A DNA stretch of 64,000 bases from an uncultured Lachnospiraceae bacterium (GTDB lineage Bacteria > Bacillota > Clostridia > Lachnospirales > Lachnospiraceae), in assembly GCA_959022495.1 (NCBI GenBank), contig CAUEYX010000006.1, forward strand, positions 108,573 through 172,572, given 5' to 3'. The notes under the pieces were generated by a model, which saw only the letters and a program-made list of their open reading frames with translations, was not told the origin of the DNA and ran no database searches. Each line of letters opens with the position of its first letter. The first letter of the stretch is position 1. This document shows, in pieces, positions 43,364-51,519 of this stretch. The position numbers and the translations under genes are program-made.

Positions 43364-44757
43364 TTTACTCCTTCTCTCGTATCTTCAAGGATGATTCCCT
43401 TGGCGAGGAGTTCATCCCTGATCTGATCAGCCAGCGCAAAGTTTCTCTCTTTTCTCGCGGCCTGACGTTTCTCGATCATTGCCTCAATCTCTTCATCCAG
43501 CATCTCTTCTTCTCTGTCAATGATAATTCCCAGCACGCCGGTCAGCGTCTCAAGGCGCGCGTACAGACTGTCCAGATATTCCTTTGAACGGCTCCCGTCC
43601 GCTGTGGTATTAATATATTTTACAAGATCAAATACAGATGCAATGGCATCGGCTGTATTAAAATCATCATCCATGGCATGTTCATATGCAGCCGTATATT
43701 TTTCTGTCTCACCCAGCAGTGCCTTTTCCTCTTCTGACATCCCTTCTGGGCCGGCATTTTTCGCGACAAACCGCAGATTCTCCGCCGCGGTCAGAATACG
43801 GTCCAGTCCGTTCTTCGCCGCTTCCATCAGCTCCGCGCTGAAGTTTAACGGACTTCTGTAATGGGCACTGAGCATGAAGAAACGAAGGACCTGGAGATCG
43901 TATTTCTCACTGATCTCACGGACAGTGAAGAAATTACCCAGTGACTTTGACATCTTCTTATTATCTATATTGAGGAATCCGTTGTGCATCCAGTATTTTG
44001 CGAACTCTTTGCCGTTCGCCGCCTCGCTCTGAGCGATCTCATTCTCATGATGGGGAAAAATCAGGTCCTCACCGCCCGCATGGATGTCGATCTGCTCGCC
44101 CAGATATTTTTTGGACATTTCGGAACACTCGATATGCCATCCCGGACGTCCTTCGCTCCACGGAGACTTCCACGCCGGCTCTCCCTCCTTTTTCGGCTTC
44201 CAGAGCACAAAATCCAGCGGGTCTTCTTTCTCGTCCGCACCGGTCACAAGGAGCGCCCTTCCGCCGGACTGAAGGTCGTCCAGGTTCTTGTGGGAAAGCT
44301 TCCCATATCCCTCGAATTTCTTAGTGCGGTAATACACTGTGCCATTCTTCTCGTAAGCGTACCCTTTCTCAATCAATGTCTGGATCATATCGACCATACC
44401 GCAGATCTCCTCCGTGGCAAGCGGATTTTTCGTGGCCGGTTTAATATTCATGGCTTCCATGTCTTTTTTGCACTCCGCGATATAGCGCTTTGACACTTCG
44501 TCCGCGGTCACACCCTCCTCAATGGCCTTCTTAATGATCTTATCGTCAACATCTGTAAAGTTGGATACAAAGTTTACCTCGTACCCCTTATATTCAAAAT
44601 AGCGCCTCACCGTGTCGAACGCAATCATCGGCCGGGCGTTCCCGATATGAATAAAGTTATACACTGTAGGACCGCACACATACATTTTCACCTTTCCCTC
44701 TTCCAGCGGGACAAACTCTTCTTTTCTCTTGGACATTGTATTATAGATCTTCATCAT
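43348..44757 (-). CDS. cysS: Cysteinyl-tRNA synthetase
   Basis: A 469-residue class Ia synthetase. Motifs: MYVCGPTVYNFIHIGNARP (HIGH-type with the zinc cysteine), WHIECSEMSKKYLG, GGEDLIFPHHENE, and KKMSKSLGNFFT (KMSKS). It overlaps the cysE end by 17 nt. It shares the T-box leader in front of cysE, so Cys-tRNA charging controls both cysteine synthesis and its own synthetase. Confidence 0.97.
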   Translation of the reverse strand: MMKIYNTMSKRKEEFVPLEEGKVKMYVCGPTVYNFIHIGNARPMIAFDTVRRYFEYKGYEVNFVSNFTDVDDKIIKKAIEEGVTADEVSKRYIAECKKDMEAMNIKPATKNPLATEEICGMVDMIQTLIEKGYAYEKNGTVYYRTKKFEGYGKLSHKNLDDLQSGGRALLVTGADEKEDPLDFVLWKPKKEGEPAWKSPWSEGRPGWHIECSEMSKKYLGEQIDIHAGGEDLIFPHHENEIAQSEAANGKEFAKYWMHNGFLNIDNKKMSKSLGNFFTVREISEKYDLQVLRFFMLSAHYRSPLNFSAELMEAAKNGLDRILTAAENLRFVAKNAGPEGMSEEEKALLGETEKYTAAYEHAMDDDFNTADAIASVFDLVKYINTTADGSRSKEYLDSLYARLETLTGVLGIIIDREEEMLDEEIEAMIEKRQAARKERNFALADQIRDELLAKGIILEDTREGVKWKKA

Positions 44758-45427
44758 AATCTCCTTTCTTCTCCACGCATCTTATATCTTTCACAAGCCT
44801 TCGCAGCTCTTCATGCAGCCGGACATTCTCCTGCTGAAGCTTTCGGATATCCTCCAGCACCGGGTCCGGCAGATGGATCTGATCCATGTCCGCGCGGGGC
44901 ACTTTCTTATTCCCCATGCGGACGATCCTCCCGGGCACGCCGACCACCGTACAGTTTGGAGGCACTTCCTCCAGCACAACGGCCCCCGCGCCAATCTTGG
45001 AATTCTCGCCAATTGTAAAGGACCCGAGGATCTTAGCTCCCGCGCTCACCATCACATTATCTTCAAGGGTAGGGTGGCGTTTTCCCTGCTCCTTTCCCGT
45101 TCCCCCCAAGGTCACGCCCTGGTACAGGGTAACATTGTCTCCGATCACAGTTGTCTCACCAATGATCACGCCGCTGCCATGATCTATAAACAGCCCTCTC
45201 CCGATATCCGCTCCCGGATGAATCTCGATCCCTGTCTTCCGCGCTGCCCGCTGGGAGATCCAGCGCGCCAGGAAATAATGTTTCTTTAAATACAGCTTAT
45301 GGGCCAGCCGGTATCTGAGGATTACGCGGAAACTGGGATACAGAAACACTTCCATATTTGACTTGATCGCGGGATCGCGCTCCCTGACAACCTGTATTTC
45401 TTCTTTTATATATGATATGATCCCCAT
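44741..45427 (-). CDS. cysE: Serine O-acetyltransferase
   Basis: A 228-residue left-handed beta-helix acetyltransferase making O-acetylserine for cysteine synthesis. Hexapeptide-repeat and catalytic segments GIEIHPGADIGRGLFIDHG, GETTVIGDNVTLYQGVTLGG and IGAGAVVLEEVP are visible. The C-terminus is a charged helix with REELHEE-type heptads (LQQENVRLHEELRRL). The frame is open to 45538, but that would run through the T-box terminator; ATG 45427 with GGGAGG just upstream is the start. Confidence 0.96.
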   Translation of the reverse strand: MGIISYIKEEIQVVRERDPAIKSNMEVFLYPSFRVILRYRLAHKLYLKKHYFLARWISQRAARKTGIEIHPGADIGRGLFIDHGSGVIIGETTVIGDNVTLYQGVTLGGTGKEQGKRHPTLEDNVMVSAGAKILGSFTIGENSKIGAGAVVLEEVPPNCTVVGVPGRIVRMGNKKVPRADMDQIHLPDPVLEDIRKLQQENVRLHEELRRLVKDIRCVEKKGDYDEDL

Positions 45428-45464
45428 TTTTCCTCCCTCGTAAAAAGAAACTTCCCCTCTAAAC

Positions 45465-45699
45465 AAAAAACCCCGCCTCCTGTTAGAGACGAAGTTATTT
45501 CCGCGGTTCCACTCTAATAAAAGAATTCCTTCTTTCACTCATAGGCCTGTAACGTCTGCCGCACGTATTCCGCTACTTTATTCACGGAATCAGCTCCCGG
45601 GCGCACTTCTCAGTTTCCCCATACAAGGATGCTTTCAGCCGGCGGCATCCCCTCTCTGTGTATTTCAAGAACTGTTACTCTTCCCGTTCTCCGCCTTTC
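45465..45699 (-). promoter_or_regulatory. Cys T-box riboswitch of the cysE-cysS operon
   Basis: The 14-nt T-box core AGAGTGGAACCGCG is on the minus strand (45501-45515 with one further G). TGGA within it would pair with the UCCA end of a tRNA with U73, as in tRNA-Cys. A terminator stem (CGTCTCTAAC / AGGAGGCG region, 45474-45491) with a T6 run (45465-45470) follows, and part of it can pair with the antiterminator. Stem I has GGGATGCCGCCGGCTG. A candidate specifier TGC (Cys) is at 45603-45605. The regulated genes cysE and cysS agree with Cys. Specifier placement is by eye. Confidence 0.88.
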
Positions 45700-45705
45700 C
45701 CTCCT

Positions 45706-45734
45706 ATATTATGCAACTTTTTCTATTTTGTCAA
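45706..45734 (-). promoter_or_regulatory. Promoter of the T-box cysE operon
   Basis: Perfect TTGACA (45729-45734), 17-nt spacer, TAATAT (45706-45711), placing the transcript start near 45699. Confidence 0.8.
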
Positions 45735-45771
45735 CAGAAACAAACGGAATCATCAGACATCCTTCTTATTT

Positions 45772-46983
45772 CTAGACAACCTCATTGAAACAGGTTCTGG
45801 TCAGTTTTGTAATCTTTTCCAGCTCCTCCGCCAGATGCTCTGGAAGGATCACTCCCTCCCTGCCTCTGATATCCTTAGCCTCCGCTCTCCCAAATAGGAG
45901 CTCCGTCAGCTCAGCGATGGGCAGGACCCCCTCCGAGTCTTCGGTTTCTCTCACATGAAGCTGTGTTTCGCCCCTGCTGCCCGTGATCTTCCAGACACGG
46001 CTGTTCTCCGTTATCAGCGGATCGATCACAGCAAAAGAACAGTCGATCTCCTCCCATTCAGGCACCTTCAGCGCGGCCAAGAGTTTTCTCAGGCAGACAA
46101 TCCGTGCCATGATCAAAGGCTTTCTTCCGAAAGCATATTCCGCTGGACACGCATGGATCGGTACCTCCATCTGCTCCCGGTTTCCGGACTGCTCCGCCAG
46201 ATCCCGGACCGAACTTAAGAACTCGGCCTCATATCCTGGTAGAAAGACCGGTTCCCGTATCTCCAAGCTCTCCTCCGACGCATACGCATAATAGCCTTTG
46301 AGCGCCCCGTCTTCCAGCATCAGCCGCACGCCGCCTCTCTCGCTCTGCTGTTCCAGAATCATCGTCTGATAATAAGCACTGTCCCTGACTGTGCACACCT
46401 GAAACAGATCCGCGCAATGCTCTGCAAAAAAAGCAGCCAGTTCTTCCGCGTGCCAGAGACCGGCATCCACACACTGCAGCCTTCGGTTTCTGTCGGGCTC
46501 CGGGCCGCAGTCCCTGGGAGTATCTGCCGCTCTGCCATCTGCCTGCCAGACAAACATCCCACCCGGCTTCCCTCGGATGAGCGTTCCCTGTTCCTGGCTG
46601 TATACATACCGGAAATCATATGGCGTATAAATGGCTTCCGCGGCCGGCATCAGAAAAGTAAATGGAATTTTGCGGCCGTACATATCCTTAAGAGCTCTCC
46701 GAAGCAGTGCCCCCATATATCCCCGGCTCCGATACGCCTCCTTTGTAGCTACAGCGATCACATATGCCGATGGCAGCTGTTCCCCTTCTACGCTGACCAT
46801 ATAGGGATTTAACTGAAGCATGGAGCAAATTCCCCCATCTTCCTCGATTACATAGATCTCATTGTCCCTTGCCTTGATATAATAATAATAGTCGAGAAAA
46901 GCTTTTGTATCCTCGGTAAAGATCTCTTCCCAGAGTCCTCTTGTCTTTCCATGTTCACTCTGATCAAGCCTGCGCAGTATCAT
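45772..46983 (-). CDS. GNAT-family N-acetyltransferase, Eis-like
   Basis: A 403-residue protein. An N-terminal GNAT domain (about 1-140) carries the acetyl-CoA loop ATKEAYRSRGYMGALLR and the PAAEAIYTPYDFRYVY segment typical of Eis. A second degenerate GNAT unit and a C-terminal sterol-carrier-like region (to about 400) follow. Eis-type enzymes acetylate amines such as aminoglycosides or histone-like proteins; the substrate here is unknown. The start is placed at ATG 46983, 20 nt inside ispF; ATG 47013 is also possible. Confidence 0.82.
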   Translation of the reverse strand: MILRRLDQSEHGKTRGLWEEIFTEDTKAFLDYYYYIKARDNEIYVIEEDGGICSMLQLNPYMVSVEGEQLPSAYVIAVATKEAYRSRGYMGALLRRALKDMYGRKIPFTFLMPAAEAIYTPYDFRYVYSQEQGTLIRGKPGGMFVWQADGRAADTPRDCGPEPDRNRRLQCVDAGLWHAEELAAFFAEHCADLFQVCTVRDSAYYQTMILEQQSERGGVRLMLEDGALKGYYAYASEESLEIREPVFLPGYEAEFLSSVRDLAEQSGNREQMEVPIHACPAEYAFGRKPLIMARIVCLRKLLAALKVPEWEEIDCSFAVIDPLITENSRVWKITGSRGETQLHVRETEDSEGVLPIAELTELLFGRAEAKDIRGREGVILPEHLAEELEKITKLTRTCFNEVV

Positions 46984-47545
46984 CCTGACCGTCCTTTCCA
47001 TTCGCGCGGGCACAGCATCCGCCGCAGGCTGCGCTTCCCTGTGTCACATCCACGCTCCTATAATTTGTATATTTTTCCACCGCGCAGACTGCCTGGGAGG
47101 AGATGCCTTCCCCGGTCCCTGTAAATCCCAGTCCTTCCTCAGTGGTTGCTTTTACATTCACCTGGTCTGTGTCTATATGCAGTGCCTCCGCAATATTCCC
47201 CCGCATCTGTTGGATATGGGGACTCATTTTGGGACGCTGCGCGATAATCGTCGCGTCAATGTTCTCAATCACATAGCCATTCTCATCCAAAAGCCTGCCC
47301 ACATGCTCAAGGAGTGTAATACTGGATATCCCCTCATATTCCGGGTCCGTATCCGGGAAGTGCCTGCCGATATCGCCGAGAGCCGCCGCCCCCAGCAGGG
47401 CATCCATCACCGCATGAACCAGTACATCCGCGTCAGAATGTCCCAGCAGGCCCTTGCTGTGAGGGATCTCCACTCCTCCTAAAATCAGTTTTCTTCCTTC
47501 CGTCAGCCTGTGGACGTCATATCCCATACCTATACGCATTGTCAT
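46964..47545 (-). CDS. ispF: 2-C-methyl-D-erythritol 2,4-cyclodiphosphate synthase
   Basis: A 193-residue MEP-pathway enzyme of isoprenoid synthesis. The zinc site is in GYDVHRL and LLGHSDADVLVHAVMDALLGA; DIGRHFPDTD and the C-terminal ATTEEGLGFTGTGEGI match the family. After the usual end at about residue 158 there is an extra tail of about 35 residues with CGGCC, overlapping the GNAT gene. The start overlaps the stop of the upstream gene by 4 nt. Confidence 0.94.
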   Translation of the reverse strand: MTMRIGMGYDVHRLTEGRKLILGGVEIPHSKGLLGHSDADVLVHAVMDALLGAAALGDIGRHFPDTDPEYEGISSITLLEHVGRLLDENGYVIENIDATIIAQRPKMSPHIQQMRGNIAEALHIDTDQVNVKATTEEGLGFTGTGEGISSQAVCAVEKYTNYRSVDVTQGSAACGGCCARANGKDGQDDTAQA

Positions 47546-47874
47546 CTCTCCTCATAATCCGTCTCAACATCTGTCCGAGCAGCGTTCTCTTTGTCTTCTT
47601 CCGGATGATCTTCGGATATCTGGACTCTTTTTTCTGCAGCGTCCTCGTCAGGCACATCCGCGGCGTTCATTTCTTCTTTTCTTAACTCCCAGACTTTCTT
47701 CAAGCTGTAGATCGCATACCCCGCACCGATCACTGTAAAAATAGATGCCATCACACACATAAACACCATATTGGACGGTCTTTCATCTGCCATCTCTATG
47801 AGCATCCTGATTCCCAGATATGCCAGATACCCTCCAAGCACAATCCGAAACGCATACCCTGCTTTCTTATTCAT
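47542..47874 (-). CDS. Small two-helix membrane protein
   Basis: A 110-residue protein of no named family. Two membrane helices (about 6-25 and 36-57) precede a highly charged, acidic C-tail of about 50 residues (for example EDHPEEDKEN). ATG 47874 has GGAGG 9 nt upstream; the longer frame to 47937 lacks a site. Translation is coupled to ispF by a 4-nt overlap. Confidence 0.72.
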   Translation of the reverse strand: MNKKAGYAFRIVLGGYLAYLGIRMLIEMADERPSNMVFMCVMASIFTVIGAGYAIYSLKKVWELRKEEMNAADVPDEDAAEKRVQISEDHPEEDKENAARTDVETDYEER

Positions 47875-48005
47875 GTCTTTATCCTCCGTAATTATTCTGT
47901 GCATTATTCTAACATAAGTTGCATGGCAATTCCACAAGTATCCTGCCGGAAATCTGTCCTAAAAACATACGGATCACACTTTGCAAAATACTTTAAAAAA
48001 AAGTG

Positions 48006-48035
48006 TTGACATTTGCAGTATCTTGATAGTATAAT
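48006..48035 (+). promoter_or_regulatory. Promoter of the tRNA-Val/tRNA-Met unit
   Basis: TTGACA (48006-48011), 18-nt spacer, perfect TATAAT (48030-48035), 44 nt before the first tRNA. Confidence 0.85.
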
Positions 48036-48079
48036 AGCAAAGCGGGTTGCGGAAAGAACTTCGAAACCCGCTAAAATAT

Positions 48080-48152
48080 GGGGTCTTAGCTCAGCTGGGA
48101 GAGCATCTGCCTTACAAGCAGAGGGTCATAGGTTCGAGCCCTATAGGCCCCA
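48080..48152 (+). tRNA. tRNA-Val (anticodon TAC)
   Basis: Acceptor GGGGTCT/AGGCCCC, D arm with AGCTCAGCTGGGAGAGC, anticodon stem CTGCC/AGCAG-type with loop around TTACAAG, T loop TTCGAGC. CCA is not encoded. Confidence 0.95.
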
Positions 48153-48169
48153 TATACCATTAATTTTAT

Positions 48170-48243
48170 GGCGGAATAGCTCAGTTGGCTAGAGCACACG
48201 GTTCATACCCGTGGTGTCGCTGGTTCAAATCCAGTTTCCGCTA
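48170..48243 (+). tRNA. tRNA-Met (anticodon CAT), elongator type
   Basis: Acceptor GGCGGAA/TTCCGCT, anticodon stem CACGG/CCGTG with loop TTCATAC, T loop TTCAAAT. The body resembles elongator tRNA-Met; a lysidine-modified tRNA-Ile2 is less likely. It is 17 nt after tRNA-Val in one unit. Confidence 0.92.
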
Positions 48244-48245
48244 CT

Positions 48246-48275
48246 AAAAAGTCTTCGCTCATGCGAAGACTTTTT
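48246..48275 (+). terminator. Terminator of the tRNA unit
   Basis: Stem AAAAAGTCTTCGC / GCGAAGACTTTTT with a 4-nt loop; bidirectional, also suited to end the minus-strand kinase-like gene. Confidence 0.85.
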
Positions 48276-48299
48276 CTTATTTGTTCCAATGCGCTTCTC

Positions 48300-49970
48300 T
48301 CACACGTGAAAGCATCCCCCGCCGATAAATTCTCTCAGCAGGGAATTCGTCGGGACATATTCACTGCCAATCCCCACAAAATAATCAAAAAATTTCAGAA
48401 GTCTCTTTGCCTCCAGATATTCCTCTGATTCTTTATCCACACCGAACAATAGCGGCTCTACATACTGTTTGAGCACGGCAAGCTCATAAAGAAGAGAGGA
48501 ATTAAACATGATATCCGCCTGTTCCTGGAAGGGAAAAATATTCTCCTCCTCCCCTCTTCTCACAGAGGGCCACATGGAGATCGTCTTCATCGCGGAAGCC
48601 CCGCGGGTGCGCGCATCACGGACAAGCCGCCGGATCAGGCGCCCATCCGTCGTGGGAATCCGGTTATGCTCGTCAATATTGAGCTGGGTCAGCGCGCTGA
48701 TGTAGATCTTAAACTTGCTTTCATCCCCCATCAATTCTGTGAGCTTCGGATTCAGACAGTGTATCCCCTCGATAACGAGAATATCCTGGGGACCCAGCTT
48801 TTTCGGGCGGTTCTCATATTTTCTTTTCCCGCTTTTAAAATCAAAAACAGGAAGATAGACTTCTCTGCCCTCGATAAGAGCCTTCATATCCTCATTAAAC
48901 TTCACGATATCTATCGCTTCCAGGCATTCAAAATTATAATTTCCGTCCTGATCCCTCGGTGTTTTCTCCCGGTCCACAAAATAATTGTCAACCGCAATGG
49001 GGTGGGGCTTTAAGCCGTTCACTCTGAGCTGAATGGAAAGCCGGTGGGAAAAGGTTGTTTTCCCTGACGAAGACGGTCCGGCAATCAGGATAAACTTTAC
49101 GCCTTCTTTGTCCGCGATCTGTTTCGCGATCTCCCCGATCTGCCGCTCCTGGTGCGCTTCCTGTACGAGCACTACTTCTCTCATATCATTCTTCGTGATC
49201 ATATCATTGAGCGCGCCCACTGTATCAATATCCTGACAGTCACCCCAGAGCACGGACTCCTTGAGCACCTGGAAGAGTTTCGGGCTGGGTTTAAACTCCG
49301 GCACCTCTTCCGGGCGCTCTTTTGCCGGCATCTGAATGACAAATCCCTCATCGTATAGATGCAGAGAAAAATATTTCAGACAGCCCGCGTCAGGAACCAT
49401 GTACCCATAATAATAATCTTCAAACTCATTCATGCTGTAGATGTTTACTTTTGATACACGTCTGTACGCAAACAGCCGCTCTTTGTCGTACATCCCGTGC
49501 CTGTGGAACATCTCCACGGCATCCTGCGTATGCACGCCCCGCTTATCAATCTTGATTTTTTCCGAAGAGAGTTCTCTCATCCGCTCAGATACCCGATCCA
49601 GAAACTCTTCTGTCAGCTCTACATTCCCTTCCACAGTGCAGTAATATCCTTTATCCACAGAAAAATGAATCCGCACACGCTCAATTCTGTCATGCCCCGC
49701 CACGTCATGAACTGCCTTGACGAGAAGGAAACACATACTCCTTTTATATGTCGCATGACCGATGGAATCCGCCGTTGTGATAAACCGGATCTCACAGTCT
49801 TCCTCCACAGTCTTCCTCAGCTCCTGTAGACGGTTCCTTCCCACAAAAGCAAGTACAATCTGATGCTCATAACGGGACTGGAAATCCTCAGCTACAGCCT
49901 GGTATGTTGTCCCCGCGGCATATTCCCTTATCTCTCCGTCAATACGGACCCTGCATCTGCTGTCTTCCAA
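48300..49970 (-). CDS. TGS-domain uridine kinase-like protein
   Basis: A 556-residue fusion. Residues 1-65 form a TGS-like domain. Residues about 70-215 resemble the second editing-type domain of threonyl-tRNA synthetase. Residues about 270-490 form a P-loop kinase of the phosphoribulokinase/uridine kinase family with Walker A GPSSSGKT (298-305), DNYFVDREKTPRD and VIEGIHCLNPKL. Such proteins are common in clostridia and are annotated as nucleoside kinases without a tested substrate. It ends against the tRNA terminator and follows nif3 by 12 nt. Confidence 0.88.
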   Translation of the reverse strand: MEDSRCRVRIDGEIREYAAGTTYQAVAEDFQSRYEHQIVLAFVGRNRLQELRKTVEEDCEIRFITTADSIGHATYKRSMCFLLVKAVHDVAGHDRIERVRIHFSVDKGYYCTVEGNVELTEEFLDRVSERMRELSSEKIKIDKRGVHTQDAVEMFHRHGMYDKERLFAYRRVSKVNIYSMNEFEDYYYGYMVPDAGCLKYFSLHLYDEGFVIQMPAKERPEEVPEFKPSPKLFQVLKESVLWGDCQDIDTVGALNDMITKNDMREVVLVQEAHQERQIGEIAKQIADKEGVKFILIAGPSSSGKTTFSHRLSIQLRVNGLKPHPIAVDNYFVDREKTPRDQDGNYNFECLEAIDIVKFNEDMKALIEGREVYLPVFDFKSGKRKYENRPKKLGPQDILVIEGIHCLNPKLTELMGDESKFKIYISALTQLNIDEHNRIPTTDGRLIRRLVRDARTRGASAMKTISMWPSVRRGEEENIFPFQEQADIMFNSSLLYELAVLKQYVEPLLFGVDKESEEYLEAKRLLKFFDYFVGIGSEYVPTNSLLREFIGGGCFHV

Positions 49971-49982
49971 ATCAGCTCCTCC

Positions 49983-50765
49983 TTATATCACCTGGAATGG
50001 ATGGACCACCGGGGTTGTCACCACATCCAGCACCGGCAGTTTATCCTCCAGAAATCTCTTCATGTCATCAATAAATATATATTCCGTGCCATAATGCCCT
50101 GCGTCGATAACAGACAGCCCCTGCTCCACCGCATCCAGACCGTCGTGATGGCCGATATCCCCTGTCACAAGGACGTCTGCCCCTTTCACAAGCGCGGCCG
50201 CCACCGCCGTCTTCCCGGACCCCGGAGAGACAGCCAGCCTGGACACTTCCGCCCGCATATCACCGAACACTTTCAAGCTTCCCAGATTCAGTTTATGCTT
50301 GACATACACACAGCATTCCTCCAGGGACATGGGCTTCTCCAGCATTCCCACTCTGCCGATCCCCTCCGGCTTACCGTCTTTTTCCATCGTAACATCAAGG
50401 ACCTCCGCGTCCCGGATGCCGAGAACTTTCTCTGACAGCTCCGCCATGCCCAGGACGTCATAATTTGTATGCATGGCGTAATAAGAAATGTCGTTCTGGA
50501 TCAGCTTGACAATCCTTCTGCTTATAAAATCTTCATCCGTCACCTTTTTCAGCGGTGAAAAGATCAGCGGGTGATGTGTGATCATCAGATCCGCGCCCTC
50601 TTCCACCGCATGGTCTATCACAATGTCCGTGGCGTCCAGCGCAATATATACCTTTTTTACCTCTTTTTCGGCCCTCCCCGCAAGCAGACCGACATTGTCA
50701 AAATCCAGCGCCGCATCCCTGGGGTATGAGGCCTCAATCACCTGCATAATTTCTCTGCACAGCAT
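49983..50765 (-). CDS. Nif3-like dinuclear metal centre protein
   Basis: A 260-residue YqfO/Nif3-family protein. Metal-binding motifs ITHHPLIF, HTNYDVL, GDIGHHDGLDA and DAGHYGTEY are present. The family may act as a GTP cyclohydrolase I type 2-like hydrolase, but the function is unsettled. There is no central PII-like insert, so it is the short form. It overlaps trmK by 32 nt, the usual Firmicutes pairing. Confidence 0.92.
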   Translation of the reverse strand: MLCREIMQVIEASYPRDAALDFDNVGLLAGRAEKEVKKVYIALDATDIVIDHAVEEGADLMITHHPLIFSPLKKVTDEDFISRRIVKLIQNDISYYAMHTNYDVLGMAELSEKVLGIRDAEVLDVTMEKDGKPEGIGRVGMLEKPMSLEECCVYVKHKLNLGSLKVFGDMRAEVSRLAVSPGSGKTAVAAALVKGADVLVTGDIGHHDGLDAVEQGLSVIDAGHYGTEYIFIDDMKRFLEDKLPVLDVVTTPVVHPFQVI

Positions 50766-51480
50766 AATACATCCGTCCTTTCTCTGCGTATTTTATCTCT
50801 TCTTCCAGTTCCTGCCTTCTCCGGATGCTCCGGGGAGAATCCTCCCCTTTGAGCCCGTCCAGTATCTTCCTTTTCATATGTATCTCCCGCTCAAGATACT
50901 GTTTCAGCACAGGATGCTTCCCCCGCAGCAGATATCTTCCATAGCGCAGTTCCGTACCGCTCCAGGGCTCTGCCTCCTGCCCCGTATCGCTAAGGCCCTC
51001 TTTTGTCAAACTGGTAACCTTCATCATGGGATAGTATTTACCATCCTCTTCCACCATATCTTCCGCAAGAAACAAAAAACCTTCCTCTAAAAGAAAGGCT
51101 CTCACTTTTTCAATCTCAGACTGGGGCTGCAGAATACATTCTTTCAATGTCCCCACAACATGGGACCCTTCTGCCAGGATGCGCATCATAAGTCCGCCTC
51201 CCATTCCGGCGATTACAGCGCAGTCCGCCTCCCCTGCTTCCAGGGATTCAAATCCGTCTGAAAGCCGTGTTTTTATTCTATCTGCCAGGCCGGATCGCCG
51301 GATGTTTTCCTCCGCCCGCTCAAGCGGCCCCCGGTTCACATCCATCGCCACCGCGCCTGCGATCTGTCCTGTCTCCATCAGAAAAATCGGGACATAGGCA
51401 TGATCTGTGCCGATATCCGCCACTATAGATCCGGCGGTCACAAGCCCTGCGACCGCCTGAAGTCTCTTTGATAATTCCAT
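50734..51480 (-). CDS. trmK: tRNA (adenine(22)-N1)-methyltransferase
   Basis: A 248-residue class I SAM methyltransferase with motif I VADIGTDHAYVP, AMDVNRGPLERAEENI and the family IAGMGGGLMMRIL catalytic loop, plus a C-terminal helical coiled coil (about 190-245). Position between rpoD and nif3 matches B. subtilis trmK. Confidence 0.94.
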   Translation of the reverse strand: MELSKRLQAVAGLVTAGSIVADIGTDHAYVPIFLMETGQIAGAVAMDVNRGPLERAEENIRRSGLADRIKTRLSDGFESLEAGEADCAVIAGMGGGLMMRILAEGSHVVGTLKECILQPQSEIEKVRAFLLEEGFLFLAEDMVEEDGKYYPMMKVTSLTKEGLSDTGQEAEPWSGTELRYGRYLLRGKHPVLKQYLEREIHMKRKILDGLKGEDSPRSIRRRQELEEEIKYAEKGRMYYAVQRNYAGD

Positions 51481-51519
51481 CGTTTCCCCGCTTCTCTCTA
51501 TTCTATATAGCCGGACTAT

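Noticed and set aside
45428..45538. Longer cysE start at 45538
   Set aside because: The extra codons would be read from the T-box antiterminator and terminator, which are regulatory RNA.
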